A stretch of DNA of 64,000 nucleotides from NCBI RefSeq assembly GCF_002910915.1, contig NZ_NEUF01000068.1, forward strand, positions 124,001-188,000, read 5' to 3'. The notes under the pieces are model-generated. The model did no database searches, was not told the DNA's origin, and saw nothing but the letters and a program-made list of their open reading frames with translations. The position numbers and the translations under genes were made by a program. Source of the stretch: Streptomyces sp. SM10 (lineage in GTDB: Bacteria; Actinomycetota; Actinomycetes; Streptomycetales; Streptomycetaceae). Below are positions 33,151 to 45,884 of the stretch, piece after piece (positions within the stretch are counted from its first letter, which is position 1; each line of letters opens with the position of its first letter).

Positions 33151-34287
33151 ATGTACACAGCATCGTCCTCCGTGTCCGCCCCGCCCCGACCGCTCCGTCC
33201 CGCGGGGACGGGCGGCGGGCCGTACCTCGACCCCCGCGCCGCGTCTCCGGCGTCCGCCGCGGGTCGGACCCGGCGGGCGGCGGGGCCGGGCTCCCAACCG
33301 CTCAGCGGAAGACTGGACCTCTCGGGCGCCCAGGGCGCGCAGCTGCGGATGGCCATCGCCTCCGTGCACCGCATCTGCCCGGAGTTCAACCCGGTTCAGG
33401 TGCTGCGCCGCAGCGGCCGCTCGGTGCTCATCGTGGGCACCACCGGCCGCGCGACCGCGGTCGCCAAGTGTTTACTCGACCACTCCCCCGCCTGGACGGA
33501 GCGGTTCCGGCACGAAATAGCTGCATACCGCGCCTTCGTCAGGCACCGCCCACCGGTCCGGGTCCCGAGGCTCATCGCAGCCGACCCGGAGAACTGCACC
33601 CTGGTGATCGAGCGGATGCCCGGCCGGGTCGCGGCGCTGACGAGGCATCCGGCGGAGGCACCGCCCCGCGCGGACCTGCGGGCCGTCCTCGGAGCGGTCA
33701 GCCGGGTCAACGCCTGGAGGCCGCCGGCCGGTCTCTTCGACGCGCCGCTGGACTACGCCGCGCGCATCGCCCGTTACCACGAGTTGGGCCTGTTCACCGA
33801 TCGCGACCTGGGTGACCTGCAGAAGCTGCTGCACGGTCTGGCCCATGCGGGCGGCCGGCAGGGCATGGGGCAGTTCTGCCACGGAGACGCCCTCCTCTCC
33901 AACATCCTGCTGCCGCCGACCGGTCCTGTGCTGGTCGACTGGGAGCACGCCGGCTGGTATCTGCCGGGGTACGACCTCGCGACGCTGTGGGCCGTGCTCG
34001 GTGACGCGCCGGCGTCACGGCGCCAGATCAGCCAGCTGGCGCAGGCGGCGGGAGCCGCGGCCCGGGACGCCTTCCTGGTCAACCTCATGATCGTGCTGAC
34101 CCGGGAGATCCGTACGTACGAGACGGCTGTGCAGCGCGCCATGCGTGAGGGCGCGCCCGCCGGAGGCGGCCAGGCACGGCAGGGCGTCCTCTCCTCCAGC
34201 GAGGAACAGCGTCTGCTGCTGCGCAGGTTGCACGACGACTGCGCGATGGCCCGGCGGGCCGTCCGTGCCGCAGTGGGCACACGCTGA
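33151..34287 (+). CDS. APH-fold phosphotransferase family protein
   Basis: This 378-residue protein has the aminoglycoside-phosphotransferase/choline-kinase fold. The nucleotide-binding lobe includes [20 protein letters not shown]. The catalytic loop is [20 protein letters not shown], and the metal-binding segment is [20 protein letters not shown] (Brenner's H-G-D-x4-N and D-W-E motifs). A Pro/Ala-rich N-terminus of about 55 residues is probably disordered. Such genes in streptomycetes usually act on unknown metabolites rather than conferring drug resistance. It is divergent from nsdA and ends at a long hairpin. Confidence 0.82.
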   Translation: MYTASSSVSAPPRPLRPAGTGGGPYLDPRAASPASAAGRTRRAAGPGSQPLSGRLDLSGAQGAQLRMAIASVHRICPEFNPVQVLRRSGRSVLIVGTTGRATAVAKCLLDHSPAWTERFRHEIAAYRAFVRHRPPVRVPRLIAADPENCTLVIERMPGRVAALTRHPAEAPPRADLRAVLGAVSRVNAWRPPAGLFDAPLDYAARIARYHELGLFTDRDLGDLQKLLHGLAHAGGRQGMGQFCHGDALLSNILLPPTGPVLVDWEHAGWYLPGYDLATLWAVLGDAPASRRQISQLAQAAGAAARDAFLVNLMIVLTREIRTYETAVQRAMREGAPAGGGQARQGVLSSSEEQRLLLRRLHDDCAMARRAVRAAVGTR

Positions 34288-34324
34288 CCACGCCGGGGCC
34301 GCCCGCCTGAAGGACGGGGGAAGC

Positions 34325-34364
34325 GCGCTGCGGGACCCATGCCGACACATGGGTCCCGCAGCGC
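34325..34364. terminator. Bidirectional terminator, 17-bp perfect stem
   Basis: The arm GCGCTGCGGGACCCATG pairs exactly with its complement across a six-base loop. It sits 37 bases after the phosphotransferase stop and 23 bases after the stop of the convergent amidase gene. Confidence 0.85.
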
Positions 34365-34387
34365 TCGTCGACGGTCTCAGCCCCGGC

Positions 34388-35719
34388 TCATGAACCGGCT
34401 CGCACCACATCGACGTCGGACGCCTTCACGAAGCCGATCCGGTGGCCGATCTGGACCGTCACGTACTTCTGGCCTCCACGGAAGTACGTGTGGTCGTACG
34501 GCTTCGACGCGTCGATCGTCGGCGCGTAGTAGTAGCCGGTGGGTGCCTCGCCACCGCCAGGAAAGGCCTGCCCGGCCTTGATGGTGTAGACGAGTGGGCT
34601 GCCCACGGTCGGTTTGACGAAGTCCGTGGGGTACTCCCCCTTCTCCGGGTAGGCCACGCCGTACACCGGCACCTCGGCCTTGCCGGCCTTCGGCCGCACG
34701 ACCCGGCCGGACGTGGGGCTGATGACCCGGGTGCCCTCGGGGGTCCGGAACCACGCCTTCTCCCCGTACCACCAGATCGCCGTCCAGCCGGGTGCCTTGC
34801 CGGCGACGACGGCCTGCTGGCTGGCGCTGATCTTGCTGCCCCAGTCCGCCGCACAGTTCGTCCCGGGCGAGCCGTCCGGATGCAGGCCCGGGTCGGAGAA
34901 GAGCGGTGAGTCCTCGGACGGTCCGGTGTGCAGGGGGACCGCGCTGCTGCCCTGCCGGGGCAGGTCGACGCTCTTCTCGCAGTCGCGGAACTCCTGCTGG
35001 TTCTTGGTGAAGTCCGCACTGACGGTGACCAGTTCGCTGCTCCTGGGGGCGCTCGGCACGGTAGGCCTGCCGAGCAGCGCCATGAAGCGGTTCCAGTCCC
35101 AGTAGGGGCCCGGGTCCCAGTGCATGTTCTGCGTGCCGGCCGCACTGGTGGGCGGCACACCGTCGTGGCCGAGGATGTGCTGCCGGTCGAGAGGGATGTC
35201 GTACTTGGCCGCCAGGTGCCGTACCAGCCGCGCGGTCGAGCGGTACATCTCGGGGGTGTACCACTTGGCGCCCTCGGCCGCGACGCCCTCCTGTTCGATG
35301 CCGATGGAGTGGGTGTTGAGGTACCAGTTGCCCGCCTGCCAGGCGACGTCCTTGTTCTTCACCATCTGTGTGACGTGGCCGTCCGCGGAGCGCACCACGT
35401 AGTGGGCGGAGGTCTGGTTGGCCGGGTTCTGGAAGATCTTCAGGGTGGTGTCGTAGTCGACCTCGGTGTCGTGCAGGACGATGAACTTGACGGCGTTGCT
35501 GTCGGGCCGGTCCGCCGTGTCGTAGTTTCCGTAGGTGTCCTTGTCCGCCGGGTCGCCGGTCTGCTGGTAGGCCGCGGGAACCCAGTCGCAGGAAAGACCG
35601 CGCGGGCAATCCGGTCGTACGGTGTCCGCGCCGGCGGCCGCCGGGGAGAGAAGCGCCACGCTCAGCGCCCCCGCCGTGGTCAGTGCGAGCGCGAGTCTGG
35701 TCCTCTTCTTCGACGTCAT
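34388..35719 (-). CDS. Secreted N-acetylmuramoyl-L-alanine amidase (Amidase_2)
   Basis: This 443-residue exported enzyme should cleave the amide bond between muramic acid and the stem peptide of peptidoglycan. A signal peptide (LALALTTAGALSVALLSPAAAGA) precedes an Amidase_2 zinc domain. The metal ligands are the first His in KFIVLHDTEVDYDT and the His/Asp of the late QNMHWDPGPYWDW, with THSIGIEQEG as the central strand. The C-terminal 190 residues contain SH3-like segments, such as PLHTGPSEDSPLFSDPGLHP and TGYYYAPTIDASKPYDHTYF, that may bind cell wall. AAGGG precedes the ATG. The length suggests a cell-wall remodelling role rather than a small lysin. Confidence 0.88.
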   Translation of the reverse strand: MTSKKRTRLALALTTAGALSVALLSPAAAGADTVRPDCPRGLSCDWVPAAYQQTGDPADKDTYGNYDTADRPDSNAVKFIVLHDTEVDYDTTLKIFQNPANQTSAHYVVRSADGHVTQMVKNKDVAWQAGNWYLNTHSIGIEQEGVAAEGAKWYTPEMYRSTARLVRHLAAKYDIPLDRQHILGHDGVPPTSAAGTQNMHWDPGPYWDWNRFMALLGRPTVPSAPRSSELVTVSADFTKNQQEFRDCEKSVDLPRQGSSAVPLHTGPSEDSPLFSDPGLHPDGSPGTNCAADWGSKISASQQAVVAGKAPGWTAIWWYGEKAWFRTPEGTRVISPTSGRVVRPKAGKAEVPVYGVAYPEKGEYPTDFVKPTVGSPLVYTIKAGQAFPGGGEAPTGYYYAPTIDASKPYDHTYFRGGQKYVTVQIGHRIGFVKASDVDVVRAGS

Positions 35720-35896
35720 GACAACCCTTCTTGGGCCGGGGTGGCAGAGCTGTGCCCGGGGGCGCCTCCCCGCATTGATCGGTCGGCGCACACTCTGTGG
35801 CGGGAGGTGTCGGTGAGTCAAGAGTGCAGTGTGCAGGTAGACCTGAGCTTGTGTGACTATTCCGCGCTGTGCGTGCCCCGGATGGCCGAAGGGTAG

Positions 35897-38663
<2,767 letters not shown>

Positions 38664-38709
38664 GGGGCCATGTTACGTGTCCCGGCTCACGTTGCGGAGC
38701 CGGGCACTC

Positions 38710-39111
38710 CTACCCGGACTCGGCGGCCAGCGCATCGAGGACCCGCACCGCGTCGGCCGCGCGCCCGTACGGCACGAACAGGTGGTCGTGGTGGAATCCG
38801 GCGACGACGTTGCAGCTGATCCCCGCGTCGGTGAGGGCCAGGGAGACCGCGGCGGTCAGTCCGACGGCGTCCAGTGCGGAGTGGACGCGGAGCGTGATCC
38901 ACCCGGCCGTGAAGTGGTACGCGAGCCCTGCCTCCACGGCATGCGCCTCGGGGACGACGAGCGTCAGCCCCTCCTGCTCGGTGACGGTGACCACCGGGGT
39001 GATCCCGCTGGGCACCTCACCGCCGGGCAGGGTCGTGTAGACGTAGCGGCCGGGCTGCAGCTCCGGTCGCATGCTCCGCAGCAGTGTTCGAAGATCCCGC
39101 TCACCTGTCAT
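38710..39111 (-). CDS. ACT-domain protein
   Basis: This 133-residue protein has two ACT-like halves: GRYVYTTLPGGEVPSGITPV followed by EGLTLVVPEAHAVEAGL, then ITLRVHSALDAVGLTAAVSL and GISCNVVAGFHHDHLFVPYG. The last block, with its C-x-V-x-A-G-F-x-H-D-H-[LI] pattern, is characteristic of the small stand-alone ACT_7-type proteins. ACT domains bind amino acids; the ligand and target here are unknown. It ends 47 bases before the start of the previous gene on this strand and could be cotranscribed with it. Confidence 0.8.
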   Translation of the reverse strand: MTGERDLRTLLRSMRPELQPGRYVYTTLPGGEVPSGITPVVTVTEQEGLTLVVPEAHAVEAGLAYHFTAGWITLRVHSALDAVGLTAAVSLALTDAGISCNVVAGFHHDHLFVPYGRAADAVRVLDALAAESG

Positions 39112-39416
39112 GGGGGTCACGCTACGGCGGCCGGCATCCGCCCGCACAGCTGGTCGCCGCGGACGGGATCCCGGCGGTCACGACGGCGCGCGCCCCGGTA
39201 CGCGCAGGCATGCGGTGAGCCGCCGCACGGGCTCACCGTACCTCGGCGGACCGTCCGTCCCGGTCGTCCGGGAGTCCGGGGCCGCGACTCGTGCGGCGGG
39301 CCGCCCGAACGCGCTGGGTGACGGGCGCCGTGGCCGAGTAAGCCATTCAGGCACGCCTTGTATCCATACGCTCACCTTGCGTGGCACCGGCGGATGATCG
39401 CCCATAGCTTCGGCTC

Positions 39417-40547
39417 ATGAGAACAAGACACATGAAATGCCTGGCGGGCATCGCCGTCGTCACGGCCACCACGCTCGGTCTCGCGGCCGTCCCCACCGCG
39501 GCGTCCGGACACCGTGATCACACCGTGCACCCGGGCCAATCGATCCAGGCCGCTGTGAACGCCGCGCACCCGGGCGACACGATCGTCGTCATGCCCGGGA
39601 CGTACCGCGAGAGCGTCCTGATCACGAAGCCCGGCCTGACCATGCGCGGAACCGGCGAGCGCACGGTGATCAAGCCGGCTGCGGCCAAGCCCGCCAAGTC
39701 CACCAAGCCCGCCAAGGGCGCCGAGGCCGCCAAGGGCCCGAGGGCGGCCAACGCCTGCGCGGCCGGCGGGAACGGCATCTGCGTGATCGGGACCAAGGGC
39801 CACACCGTCGACGACGTCAGGATCCGTGCGCTGACCGTCTCCGGCTTCAGCAAGAACGGCATCTGGGCGTCCTGGACCGACGGTCTCTCCGTCCGCAGGG
39901 TGACCGCCACGAAGAACGGCACGTGGGGCATCGCCCAGGAGCGCTCGACCCGGGGCGACTTCCGGCGCAACACCGCCACCTCCAACGGCGACGCGGGGAT
40001 CTTCGTCGCCAACTCGGTCAGCGAGGAGGGCGGGGCCACGGACACCGGCGGCACGCTCGTCGTGGAGAACTCGGTGTCGGGGAACCGCATCGGGGTGACC
40101 GCCCGCCGGGTCAGGAACCTCGTGATCGACGGCAACACGCTCACCGGCAACTGCAGCGGGGTGTTCGTGGTGGGCGACGAGTCCAAGCCCGCGGCCGGCG
40201 CGATGACGATCAGCGGCAACCGGATCCTGAAGAACAACAAGTTCTGTCCGGCGACCCCGCGCCTCTCCGCGATCCAGGGGTCCGGCATCGTCCTCACCGG
40301 CAGCGAGAGCACGATCGTGCGTTCCAACGTCATCCGGGGCAACGTCGGCTCCACCCCGCTCTCCGGCGGCATTGTGCTGTTCAAGAGCTTCGTGGGCGCG
40401 CTGAACACCGACAACACCGTCAGCGACAACCTCGTGCGCGGCAACAAGCCGGCCGACCTCGCCAACCGCGACACCGCGGGCAAGGGCAACACCTTCCAGA
40501 GCAACACGTGCGGGACGTCCGTCCCGGCCGGCATGTGTGCCGGATGA
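39417..40547 (+). CDS. Secreted right-handed parallel beta-helix protein
   Basis: This 376-residue protein has a signal peptide (CLAGIAVVTATTLGLAAVPTAASG) and the opening HPGQSIQAAVNAAHPGDTIV typical of NosD/pectate-lyase-like beta-helix proteins. PbH1 coils follow (GFSKNGIWASWTDGLSVRRV, NLVIDGNTLTGNCSGVFVVG). A Lys/Ala-rich insertion (AAKPAKSTKPAKGAEAAKG) interrupts the early coils. No catalytic Asp cluster can be assigned, so substrate and even enzymatic activity are uncertain. The O-methyltransferase starts 34 bases downstream. An ATG five codons in is an alternative start. Confidence 0.8.
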   Translation: MRTRHMKCLAGIAVVTATTLGLAAVPTAASGHRDHTVHPGQSIQAAVNAAHPGDTIVVMPGTYRESVLITKPGLTMRGTGERTVIKPAAAKPAKSTKPAKGAEAAKGPRAANACAAGGNGICVIGTKGHTVDDVRIRALTVSGFSKNGIWASWTDGLSVRRVTATKNGTWGIAQERSTRGDFRRNTATSNGDAGIFVANSVSEEGGATDTGGTLVVENSVSGNRIGVTARRVRNLVIDGNTLTGNCSGVFVVGDESKPAAGAMTISGNRILKNNKFCPATPRLSAIQGSGIVLTGSESTIVRSNVIRGNVGSTPLSGGIVLFKSFVGALNTDNTVSDNLVRGNKPADLANRDTAGKGNTFQSNTCGTSVPAGMCAG

Positions 40548-40581
40548 CGGCGCACCGCCGCACAAGGAGAAACGAGACGGT

Positions 40582-41667
40582 ATGACCACCGTGAGTCCCA
40601 CCCCCGAGACCACTCCCGCCGCCACCTCCCTCGCCGCACCGCACGTGTCCGTCGGGCAGACCCCGCCGCCGTCCATGCGGCTGCGGGAGCTCGCGTTCGG
40701 AGCGGCCTGCGCCGCGGCCGTGCGCGCGGCGGCCAGGATGGGCGTCGCGGACGCGCTGGGCGAGACGCCGGCGTCGGCCGCCGAGCTCGCCCTCGTCGTG
40801 GACGCCGAGCCCGTCCCCCTGCAGCGGCTCCTGCGGGCGCTGTGCTGCTACGGGATCTTCAGCGAGACGCCGGACGGGAAGTTCGTCCACTCCGAGATGT
40901 CCCGGCTGCTGCGGGAGGACGACCCGAACAGCCTTCGCTACATCGCCCTGTGGTGCACGGAGCCCTGGACCTGGGAGGTCTGGCCGCACCTCGACGACGC
41001 GGTGCGCTCCGGCTCGAGCGTCTTCCCCGAGACGTTCGGCAAGGGCTTCTTCGAATACCTCCACCAGGACGCGGGCGAGTCCGCGCAGGTGTTCAACCGG
41101 GCTATGACCACCTCCAGCGTGCAGTCCGCGCAGGACGTCGCCGACCTGCTGGACCTCACCGGGGTGACCACGGTCGTCGACATCGGCGGCGGTCAGGGAC
41201 ACGTCCTCGCGAGCCTGCTGGAGAAGCACCCGTCGGTCCACGGCACCCTTCTGGACCTGCCGGGTGTCGTGGCACGTGCGGACGCACGGCTGCGCGACGG
41301 CGGCCGGCTCGCGGACCGCGTGCGGATCGTGCCCGGGGACTGCCGTGAGGACATCCCGGTCGAGGCGGATCTGTACATCATCAAGAACATCCTCGAGTGG
41401 GACGACGAGAGCACCCGCAGGACGCTTCGCAACGTGGTGTCCGCGGCCCGTTCCGGTGCTCGTGTGGTGATCATCGAGAACCTCGTGGACGACAGCCCTT
41501 CGATGAGGTTCACGACCGCCATGGACCTGCTGCTCCTGCTCAACGTGGGGGGCGCGAAGCACACCAGGGAGAGCCTGGTGGGGCGCATGTCCGACGCGGG
41601 CCTGCAGGTGGGCGAGATCCACCCGGTCAACGCGTACCTGCACGCGTTCGAGTGCGTCGTGCCGTAA
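40582..41667 (+). CDS. SAM-dependent O-methyltransferase (polyketide type)
   Basis: This 361-residue enzyme belongs to the COMT-like family that includes polyketide and anthracycline O-methyltransferases. An N-terminal helical dimerisation/winged domain (LRELAFGAACAAAVRAAARM, LLRALCCYGIFSETPDGKFV) precedes a Rossmann domain with SAM motif I, VVDIGGGQGHVLASLLEKHP. Later blocks are LLDLPGVV and ADLYIIKNILEWDDESTRRT, whose late residues take the place of the usual His-His-Trp-Asp catalytic region. It converges on the spore-pigment operon across a terminator and may methylate the pigment; that link is inference from position. Confidence 0.85.
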   Translation: MTTVSPTPETTPAATSLAAPHVSVGQTPPPSMRLRELAFGAACAAAVRAAARMGVADALGETPASAAELALVVDAEPVPLQRLLRALCCYGIFSETPDGKFVHSEMSRLLREDDPNSLRYIALWCTEPWTWEVWPHLDDAVRSGSSVFPETFGKGFFEYLHQDAGESAQVFNRAMTTSSVQSAQDVADLLDLTGVTTVVDIGGGQGHVLASLLEKHPSVHGTLLDLPGVVARADARLRDGGRLADRVRIVPGDCREDIPVEADLYIIKNILEWDDESTRRTLRNVVSAARSGARVVIIENLVDDSPSMRFTTAMDLLLLLNVGGAKHTRESLVGRMSDAGLQVGEIHPVNAYLHAFECVVP

Positions 41668-41689
41668 CCCGGCGCGAGGGCGCACGGAA

Positions 41690-41731
41690 ATCGCCCCGGG
41701 TCCGGCACTCAGGTGCCGGACCCGGGGCGAT
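41690..41731. terminator. Bidirectional terminator, 19-bp perfect stem
   Basis: ATCGCCCCGGGTCCGGCAC pairs exactly with its complement over the loop TCAG. It lies 22 bases after the methyltransferase stop and 10 bases after the stop of the last whiE gene, separating the convergent transcripts. Confidence 0.88.
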
Positions 41732-41741
41732 CGACTGTGTG

Positions 41742-42074
41742 TCAGGCGGAGCCGTCGCGCTGCCAGCGGTAGAACTGCTGGGCCATCGCGTCCTTCGGAC
41801 CGCGCCAGGTCTGCGGGTCGTAGGGGCTCACGAAGGCGGTCAGCCGGTCGCTGATGGCCTTGAACTCCGGGTGTTCCGTCACCTTGGCGATCTCCGGGCC
41901 CGGGGGACGGTCGGACTCGATCAGGTGCAGGTACACGTCGCCGAACTGGAACAGGGTGCGCCTGTTCACGCCGACGAGGTGGGGCAGGTCGGTGTCGTCG
42001 GAGGCCGCGAACAGCTCCGCGATGTCCGGAGCGGACTCGGGTGCCATTCGGGCGACGATCAGTGCGTGGTGCAT
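41742..42074 (-). CDS. whiE-ORFVII: Spore-pigment polyketide cyclase, TcmI type
   Basis: This 110-residue ferredoxin-like protein is homologous to TcmI and WhiE ORFVII, which close later rings of aromatic polyketides. Typical residues are MHHALIVARMAPESAPDIAE, HLVGVNRRTLFQFGDVYLHL and the C-terminal DPQTWRGPKDAMAQQFYRW. It is the last gene of the operon, 19 bases past the aromatase, with GAAAGG seven bases upstream of the ATG. Its exact ring closure in the pigment is not established by sequence. Confidence 0.92.
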   Translation of the reverse strand: MHHALIVARMAPESAPDIAELFAASDDTDLPHLVGVNRRTLFQFGDVYLHLIESDRPPGPEIAKVTEHPEFKAISDRLTAFVSPYDPQTWRGPKDAMAQQFYRWQRDGSA

Positions 42075-42093
42075 CTGGCTGCCTTTCGGGACC

Positions 42094-42832
<739 letters not shown>

Positions 42833-42848
42833 GAGTAACTGCTCCTTC

Positions 42849-44108
42849 TCACACGGAGGGGTCGGTGGGGTACCGCAGCACCAGCGCCGCGTTCGATCCC
42901 ATGAGTCCTCGGCTCAGCACGAGCGCCGTCCGCATCTCCGCGGGGCGTGCGCGTCCGGTGACCACGTCCAGGTCGTGGCACACCTCGAAGACGTTGGGCG
43001 TGGGCGGGATCAGGCCGTGTTCCATGGCGAGCACCGCGGCGGAGGTGTCGAGGACGGGTGCGCCGCAGTAGGCGCGGCCGGTCCCCGTCTTGGGCGCGGT
43101 CACCGGGACCCGCCGGCCGTGCGGGCCCAGGGCATCGGCGATGGCCAGGGCCTCGGCACGGTCCGCCGCGGGCACGCCCAGCGCGTCCGCGAAGACGACG
43201 TCGATCTCCTCCGGGGCGCAGTCCGCCTCGCGGAGCGCCCCTTCGATCGCCCGGGCCAGTCCCGCGCGGGACTCCTCCCACCGGGCCGCGCCGGTGAAGG
43301 TGGCCGCGTGGCCGGCCAGTTCGGCCCGGACCCTGGCCCCGCGTTCGCGGGCCGCCGTCTCCTCCTCGACCACCAGCATGGCTCCGCCCTCGGCCGGCAC
43401 GAAGCCGCAGGCGTCCGCGGTGAACGGCCGGTAGGCGCGCGTGGGTTCGTCGCAGAGGCTGAGGTCGTCGTAGCCGAGCTGGCAGACGACCGAGTACGGC
43501 GCGAGGGGTGCCTCGGCCGCGCCGACGACGACGGCGTCCGTGCCCCGCCGGATGGAGCGTGCGGCGTGCATGAGCGCGTCGAGACCGCCGGCCTCGTCAC
43601 TGGCCACCACGGCGCAGGGCCCCTTGAAGCCGCCCCGGATCGAGATCTGGCCGGTGCTGGCCGCGTAGAACCAGGCGATGGACTGGTACGGACCGACGAA
43701 GCGGGAGCCTTCTCCCCACAGCCGTTGCAGCTCGCGCTGGCCGAACTCGCCGCCGCCGGATCCGGCGGCGGTGACGACGCCCACCTTGAACGGCGCGCCT
43801 TCGTAGTCCGCGCGTCCGAGCCGTGCGTCCTCCAGGGCGAGGTCGGCGGCGGCCATGGCGTAGTGCGTGAAGCGGTCGGTCTGGACGAGGAAACGCTCCT
43901 CGATGTAGGCGACCGGGTCGAAGTCCCTGACCTCGCCGGCGACCCGCAGCGGGAGGTTCTCACAGCCCTCGCGGGACACGAGGTCGAGGACGCTGACGCC
44001 TTCCTGGGTCTGCTTCCAGAAGGCGCCGGCCCCCGTCCCGTTGGGGGCGACGACACCGATCCCCGTGATGACGGAGCGGCGGTGTTCCGGAGTTGCCGGG
44101 GTGTTCAT
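42849..44108 (-). CDS. whiE-ORFIV: Spore-pigment chain length factor (KS-beta)
   Basis: This 419-residue ketosynthase-like subunit pairs with KS-alpha to set polyketide chain length and help start chains. The fold signature is intact ([40 protein letters not shown], and the NAALVLRY end). The KS cysteine position is replaced, as in all CLFs, but the residue is E172 ([14 protein letters not shown]) instead of the usual Gln. Its ATG overlaps the KS-alpha stop as ATGA, after GGAGG, ensuring equal synthesis of the two subunits. Confidence 0.94.
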   Translation of the reverse strand: MNTPATPEHRRSVITGIGVVAPNGTGAGAFWKQTQEGVSVLDLVSREGCENLPLRVAGEVRDFDPVAYIEERFLVQTDRFTHYAMAAADLALEDARLGRADYEGAPFKVGVVTAAGSGGGEFGQRELQRLWGEGSRFVGPYQSIAWFYAASTGQISIRGGFKGPCAVVASDEAGGLDALMHAARSIRRGTDAVVVGAAEAPLAPYSVVCQLGYDDLSLCDEPTRAYRPFTADACGFVPAEGGAMLVVEEETAARERGARVRAELAGHAATFTGAARWEESRAGLARAIEGALREADCAPEEIDVVFADALGVPAADRAEALAIADALGPHGRRVPVTAPKTGTGRAYCGAPVLDTSAAVLAMEHGLIPPTPNVFEVCHDLDVVTGRARPAEMRTALVLSRGLMGSNAALVLRYPTDPSV

Positions 44109-45373
44109 GGGGTCCTCCCGCCTGATCGGGTCATGGCGACGGCGGACTGGAATCCGCCGAAGCCGCTGCCGACCGAGAGCACGCTGCGCAGCTTCAGGGG
44201 CCGTGCGGTGCGGGGTACGTAGTCGAGATCGCACTCGGGGTCGGCGGTCTCGTAGTTGGCCGTCGGCGGCACCGTCTGGTGCTTGAGTGCCAGGACGCAC
44301 GCGGCGATCTCGATCGCTCCGATGGCGCCGAGGGAGTGGCCGACCATCGACTTGATCGAGCTCATCGGCACCTTGTAGGCGTGCGCGCCCAGGGCCTTCT
44401 TCACCGCCGCCGTCTCGTGCCGGTCGTTCTGCTTGGTGCCCGAGCCGTGCGCGTTGACGTAGTCGACCTGCGAGCCGTCGAGCCGGGCGTGGGCGAGGGC
44501 GGTGTTGATGGCCTCGGCCATCTCCAGCCCCTCGGTGGTCAGCCCGGTCATGTGGTACGCGTTGCCGAAGGTGGCATACCCCGATATCTCGCAGTAGACG
44601 GTCGCCCCGCGGGCCCGGGCGTGCTCGAGGTCCTCCAGCACGAGGACGGCTCCGCCCTCACCCATCACGAAGCCGTCCCGGCGGGCGTCGAACGGCCTGG
44701 AGGCGTGCTCCGGGTCGTCGTTGTTCGCCGAGGTGGCCTTGATCGCGTCGAAGCAGGCCACGGTGATGGGGGTGATCGGTGTGTCGGACGCCCCGGCGAT
44801 GCAGACGTCGACCCTGCCCTCCTCGACGGAGTGGAAGGCGTACCCGATCGCGTCGAGGCCGGACGTGCAGCCGGTCGAGACGGTCTGCACCGGTCCGTGC
44901 GCACCGACCTCCTCCGCGACCGCGGAGGCGAGGGTGCTCGGTGCGAAGGCCCGCTCGAGGTGGGCTCCCGCCGGCCGGTGGTCGACGTCCCAGCGCGATC
45001 CGCTGCCGCTGACGGCGACGTAGTCGTGCTCGAGGCGGGTGGTGCCGCCGACCGCGGTCCCGAGGGAGACCCCGATGCGCCAGGGGTCCTCCTTCTCGAG
45101 GTCGAGGCCGGCGTCGCCCAGCGCCTCCCGGGCTGCCACCAGCGCGAACTGGATGTACCGGTCCGAGCGTGCGATCAGTTCCGTGTCCAGGCCGTGGGCG
45201 ACGGGGTCGAAGTCGCACTCGGCGGCGATACGCGAACGGAACTGGGCCGGATCGAACAGCGTGATGCCGCGTGTCGCGGTCCGGCCGTTGGCGAGCAGGT
45301 CCCAGAACGCCGGGGCTCCGATGCCACCGGGGGCGACGACGCCGACCCCGGTGACGGCAACACGCCGGGTCAT
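44105..45373 (-). CDS. whiE-ORFIII: Spore-pigment ketosynthase alpha
   Basis: This 422-residue condensing enzyme of the minimal type II PKS elongates the polyketide by decarboxylative Claisen condensation. The nucleophile is Cys169 in [14 protein letters not shown]. The catalytic histidines are in [15 protein letters not shown] and [17 protein letters not shown]. It begins [20 protein letters not shown], and its start overlaps the cupin gene stop as ATGA. Gene order and identity match the whiE locus, which makes the grey spore pigment in S. coelicolor. Confidence 0.95.
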   Translation of the reverse strand: MTRRVAVTGVGVVAPGGIGAPAFWDLLANGRTATRGITLFDPAQFRSRIAAECDFDPVAHGLDTELIARSDRYIQFALVAAREALGDAGLDLEKEDPWRIGVSLGTAVGGTTRLEHDYVAVSGSGSRWDVDHRPAGAHLERAFAPSTLASAVAEEVGAHGPVQTVSTGCTSGLDAIGYAFHSVEEGRVDVCIAGASDTPITPITVACFDAIKATSANNDDPEHASRPFDARRDGFVMGEGGAVLVLEDLEHARARGATVYCEISGYATFGNAYHMTGLTTEGLEMAEAINTALAHARLDGSQVDYVNAHGSGTKQNDRHETAAVKKALGAHAYKVPMSSIKSMVGHSLGAIGAIEIAACVLALKHQTVPPTANYETADPECDLDYVPRTARPLKLRSVLSVGSGFGGFQSAVAMTRSGGRTP

Positions 45374-45813
45374 GAGGCGGCCCCCGTTCGTTCTGGCGGC
45401 GCGTAGCCGTCACTGGGGTCCGCGGCTTCCGTGACCTCGGTGTCCACGTGGCCGAGTTCGGGGCGCGGGGCGAGCGGGCCGAGGTGGAAGACCATGCGCG
45501 CTTCCACGTCACCCACGTTGCGGAAGCGGTGGCGGACGTGCGGCGGGATCAGCAGGCCCTGGTCGGGTCGCATCGGGTGCGACTCGCCGTCGAGGTCCAC
45601 TTCGAGGAGCCCCTCCACCACGTACACGAACTCCTCGGAGTACGGGTGGTAGTGCTCGCCGATGCGGTCACCGGGGGCGACGATGGCCAGGCCCATGAAA
45701 CCGCTGGTGGCGCCCACCGCTGTGGGGGTGAGCAGGGCGCGCAGGTCGCCTCCGCGCCTGCGGTTGGGCTGAGTCTCGCTGAGGTCCACGATGCGAGGCC
45801 GGTGGGTGGTCAT
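45370..45813 (-). CDS. whiE-ORFII: Spore-pigment cluster cupin protein
   Basis: This 147-residue single-cupin protein has the two metal-binding motifs: [20 protein letters not shown] (His-x-His and Glu) and [20 protein letters not shown] (late His). WhiE ORFII-type cupins are conserved in spore-pigment clusters, but their exact step is not well defined; oxidation or cyclisation assistance is suggested for the family. GGAGGAG precedes the ATG. It sits 71 bases downstream of the SchA/CurD-like gene. Confidence 0.92.
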   Translation of the reverse strand: MTTHRPRIVDLSETQPNRRRGGDLRALLTPTAVGATSGFMGLAIVAPGDRIGEHYHPYSEEFVYVVEGLLEVDLDGESHPMRPDQGLLIPPHVRHRFRNVGDVEARMVFHLGPLAPRPELGHVDTEVTEAADPSDGYAPPERTGAAS

Positions 45814-45884
45814 GGCTGTTCTCCTCCAGGCACGTTGTGCGGTGTGACGGCAGCACGGGGGTGACCGTGCTGCCGGTGACACGG

